NCBI GenBank assembly: GCA_023398155.1
Contig: JAEWSV010000515.1
Span: forward strand, 1-6,859
DNA: 6,859 nucleotides
Direction of reading: 5' to 3'
Origin: Spirochaetota bacterium
GTDB lineage: Bacteria > Spirochaetota > Spirochaetia > Treponematales > Breznakiellaceae
Each line of letters begins with the position of its first letter. Positions within the stretch are counted from its first letter, which is position 1. A model generated the notes under the pieces. The model did no database searches. It saw nothing but the letters and a program-made list of their open reading frames with translations, and was not told the DNA's origin. Below, piece after piece: positions 6,039-6,859 of this stretch. A program made the translations under genes and the position numbers.

Positions 6039-6077
6039 CTTTAGCTGATTTCTTCCCTAAGCTTCGGGACACTAACC

Positions 6078-6859
6078 TCAGCTCTTGAACTGTTCCGTGA
6101 GCTTGGTGATGGATTCCTTGGCGTCCCCGAAGAGCATCCGCGTGTTCTCCTTGTAGAAGAGCGGATTCTCTATGCCGGCGAAACCGCTCCGCATGGAGCG
6201 CTTGAGCACGATCACCGTCCGAGCCCGGTCCACTTCTATGACGGGCATGCCGTAGATCGGGCTGCCCTTGTCCTCGCGGGCCGCGGGGTTCACGACGTCG
6301 TTGGCGCCGATCACCACGCAGACGTCCACCGTCTCCATGGTCGGATTCACGTTCTGGGGTTCGACGAGCTGGTCGTAGTCCACGTTCGCCTCCGCCAGGA
6401 GCACGTTCATGTGGCCCGGCATACGGCCCGCGACCGGGTGGATCGCGAAGCGGACCTCGGCGCCGTTGGATACGAGCTGGCCGGCGAGTTCGCGCACCGC
6501 GTGCTGGGCCTGGGCGACGGCCATGCCGTAGCCGGGCACGAAGAGCACGTTTCGTGCGGCCTCCAGGACGTAGTAGGCATCGTCGGCGCTGATCGGCTTG
6601 GCCTCGCCCTGTACGCCTGCGGACGAGGTCGCCGCCGTTCCCGATCCGAAGCCGCTGAACAGGACGTTGGCGAGGCTCCGGTTCATGGCCTTGCACATGA
6701 TGCTGGTCAGGATGATTCCGCTCGCGCCCACCAGGGCTCCGGCAACGATGAGCACCGTGTTGGAGATGATGAAGCCCGCGGCGCAGGCGGCCAACCCCGA
6801 ATAGCTGTTGAGGAGGGAAATCACCACCGGCATGTCGCCGCCGCCGATGGGCACCACGG
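6078..6859 (-). CDS. pntB: NAD(P) transhydrogenase beta subunit, C-terminal half (partial)
   Basis: Beta subunit of the proton-translocating nicotinamide nucleotide transhydrogenase, an inner-membrane enzyme that uses the proton gradient to make NADPH from NADH. About 260 residues are visible against roughly 460 for the family; the 5' end lies beyond the right edge. The first visible residues (VVPIGGGDMPVVISLLNSYSG) are the end of membrane domain II, and two hydrophobic segments follow to about visible residue 57. After a short variable linker comes the NADP-binding domain III: PGYGMAVAQAQ (visible residues 108-118), HPVAGRMPGHMNV (140-152), VIGANDVVNP with its conserved Asp (182-191), KRSM (219-222) and ENPLFYKENTRMLFGDAK (230-247). 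These match the E. coli PntB blocks closely. The stop is TGA at 6080-6078. pntA is expected upstream, outside the window. The NADPH could serve the downstream HMG-CoA reductase, but that link is inference. Confidence 0.96.
   Translation of the reverse strand, partial: VVPIGGGDMPVVISLLNSYSGLAACAAGFIISNTVLIVAGALVGASGIILTSIMCKAMNRSLANVLFSGFGSGTAATSSAGVQGEAKPISADDAYYVLEAARNVLFVPGYGMAVAQAQHAVRELAGQLVSNGAEVRFAIHPVAGRMPGHMNVLLAEANVDYDQLVEPQNVNPTMETVDVCVVIGANDVVNPAAREDKGSPIYGMPVIEVDRARTVIVLKRSMRSGFAGIENPLFYKENTRMLFGDAKESITKLTEQFKS

Noticed and set aside
5923..6696. Minus-strand open frame (257 codons) running through pntB and into the spacer
   Set aside because: Out-of-frame reading of pntB, whose true frame matches PntB domain III up to its own stop at 6078; the tail covers the non-coding spacer and hairpins.
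1..6859. Archaeal or eukaryotic origin of the mevalonate cluster
   Set aside because: Class II HMG-CoA reductase, a bacterial-type PMK and MvaD, and PntB next door point to a bacterial operon; archaeal routes usually lack this PMK/MvaD pair and use class I reductase.

Overview
This is a GC-rich window (mid-60s per cent G+C by eye) in which every gene reads on the minus strand. It carries nearly all of a bacterial mevalonate pathway as one compact operon. Upstream of it lies the end of a proton-translocating transhydrogenase gene. I found no RNA gene, mobile element or CRISPR array.

Layout in the direction of transcription (right to left). At 6859-6078 is the C-terminal half of pntB, truncated by the window edge. 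At 6077-5890 is a spacer with three GC-rich inverted repeats and then an AT-rich patch holding a plausible sigma70-type promoter. Next come HMG-CoA synthase (5889-4612), type 2 isopentenyl diphosphate isomerase (4643-3504), class II HMG-CoA reductase (3507-2302), diphosphomevalonate decarboxylase (2305-1343), phosphomevalonate kinase (1346-372) and mevalonate kinase (387 to the left edge, 3' end missing). Adjacent genes all overlap: 32 nt, then three 4-nt ATGA junctions, then 16 nt. The six genes are therefore probably one translationally coupled transcript.

Together they convert acetoacetyl-CoA plus acetyl-CoA to HMG-CoA, then to mevalonate, phosphomevalonate, diphosphomevalonate and IPP, and interconvert IPP and DMAPP. 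The acetoacetyl-CoA thiolase and the prenyl synthases are not in the window. The reductase uses two NAD(P)H per mevalonate, so a neighbouring transhydrogenase is metabolically sensible, though a functional link is inference.

Likely organism: the order HMGS - IDI2 - HMGR - MVD - PMK - MK is, from memory, that of the Borrelia burgdorferi mevalonate cluster. Several unusual motifs also match the Borrelia proteins as I recall them (PMK 'PGN' and 'GAGNE', IDI2 'GQE'). I infer a high-GC, free-living or environmental member of the Spirochaetota. A transfer of this cluster into another phylum is not excluded. I see no previously undescribed system. The points worth a second look are a repeat-built glycine insert in the reductase, a repeat-built N-terminal extension on mevalonate kinase, the lineage-specific PMK motifs and the structured spacer.
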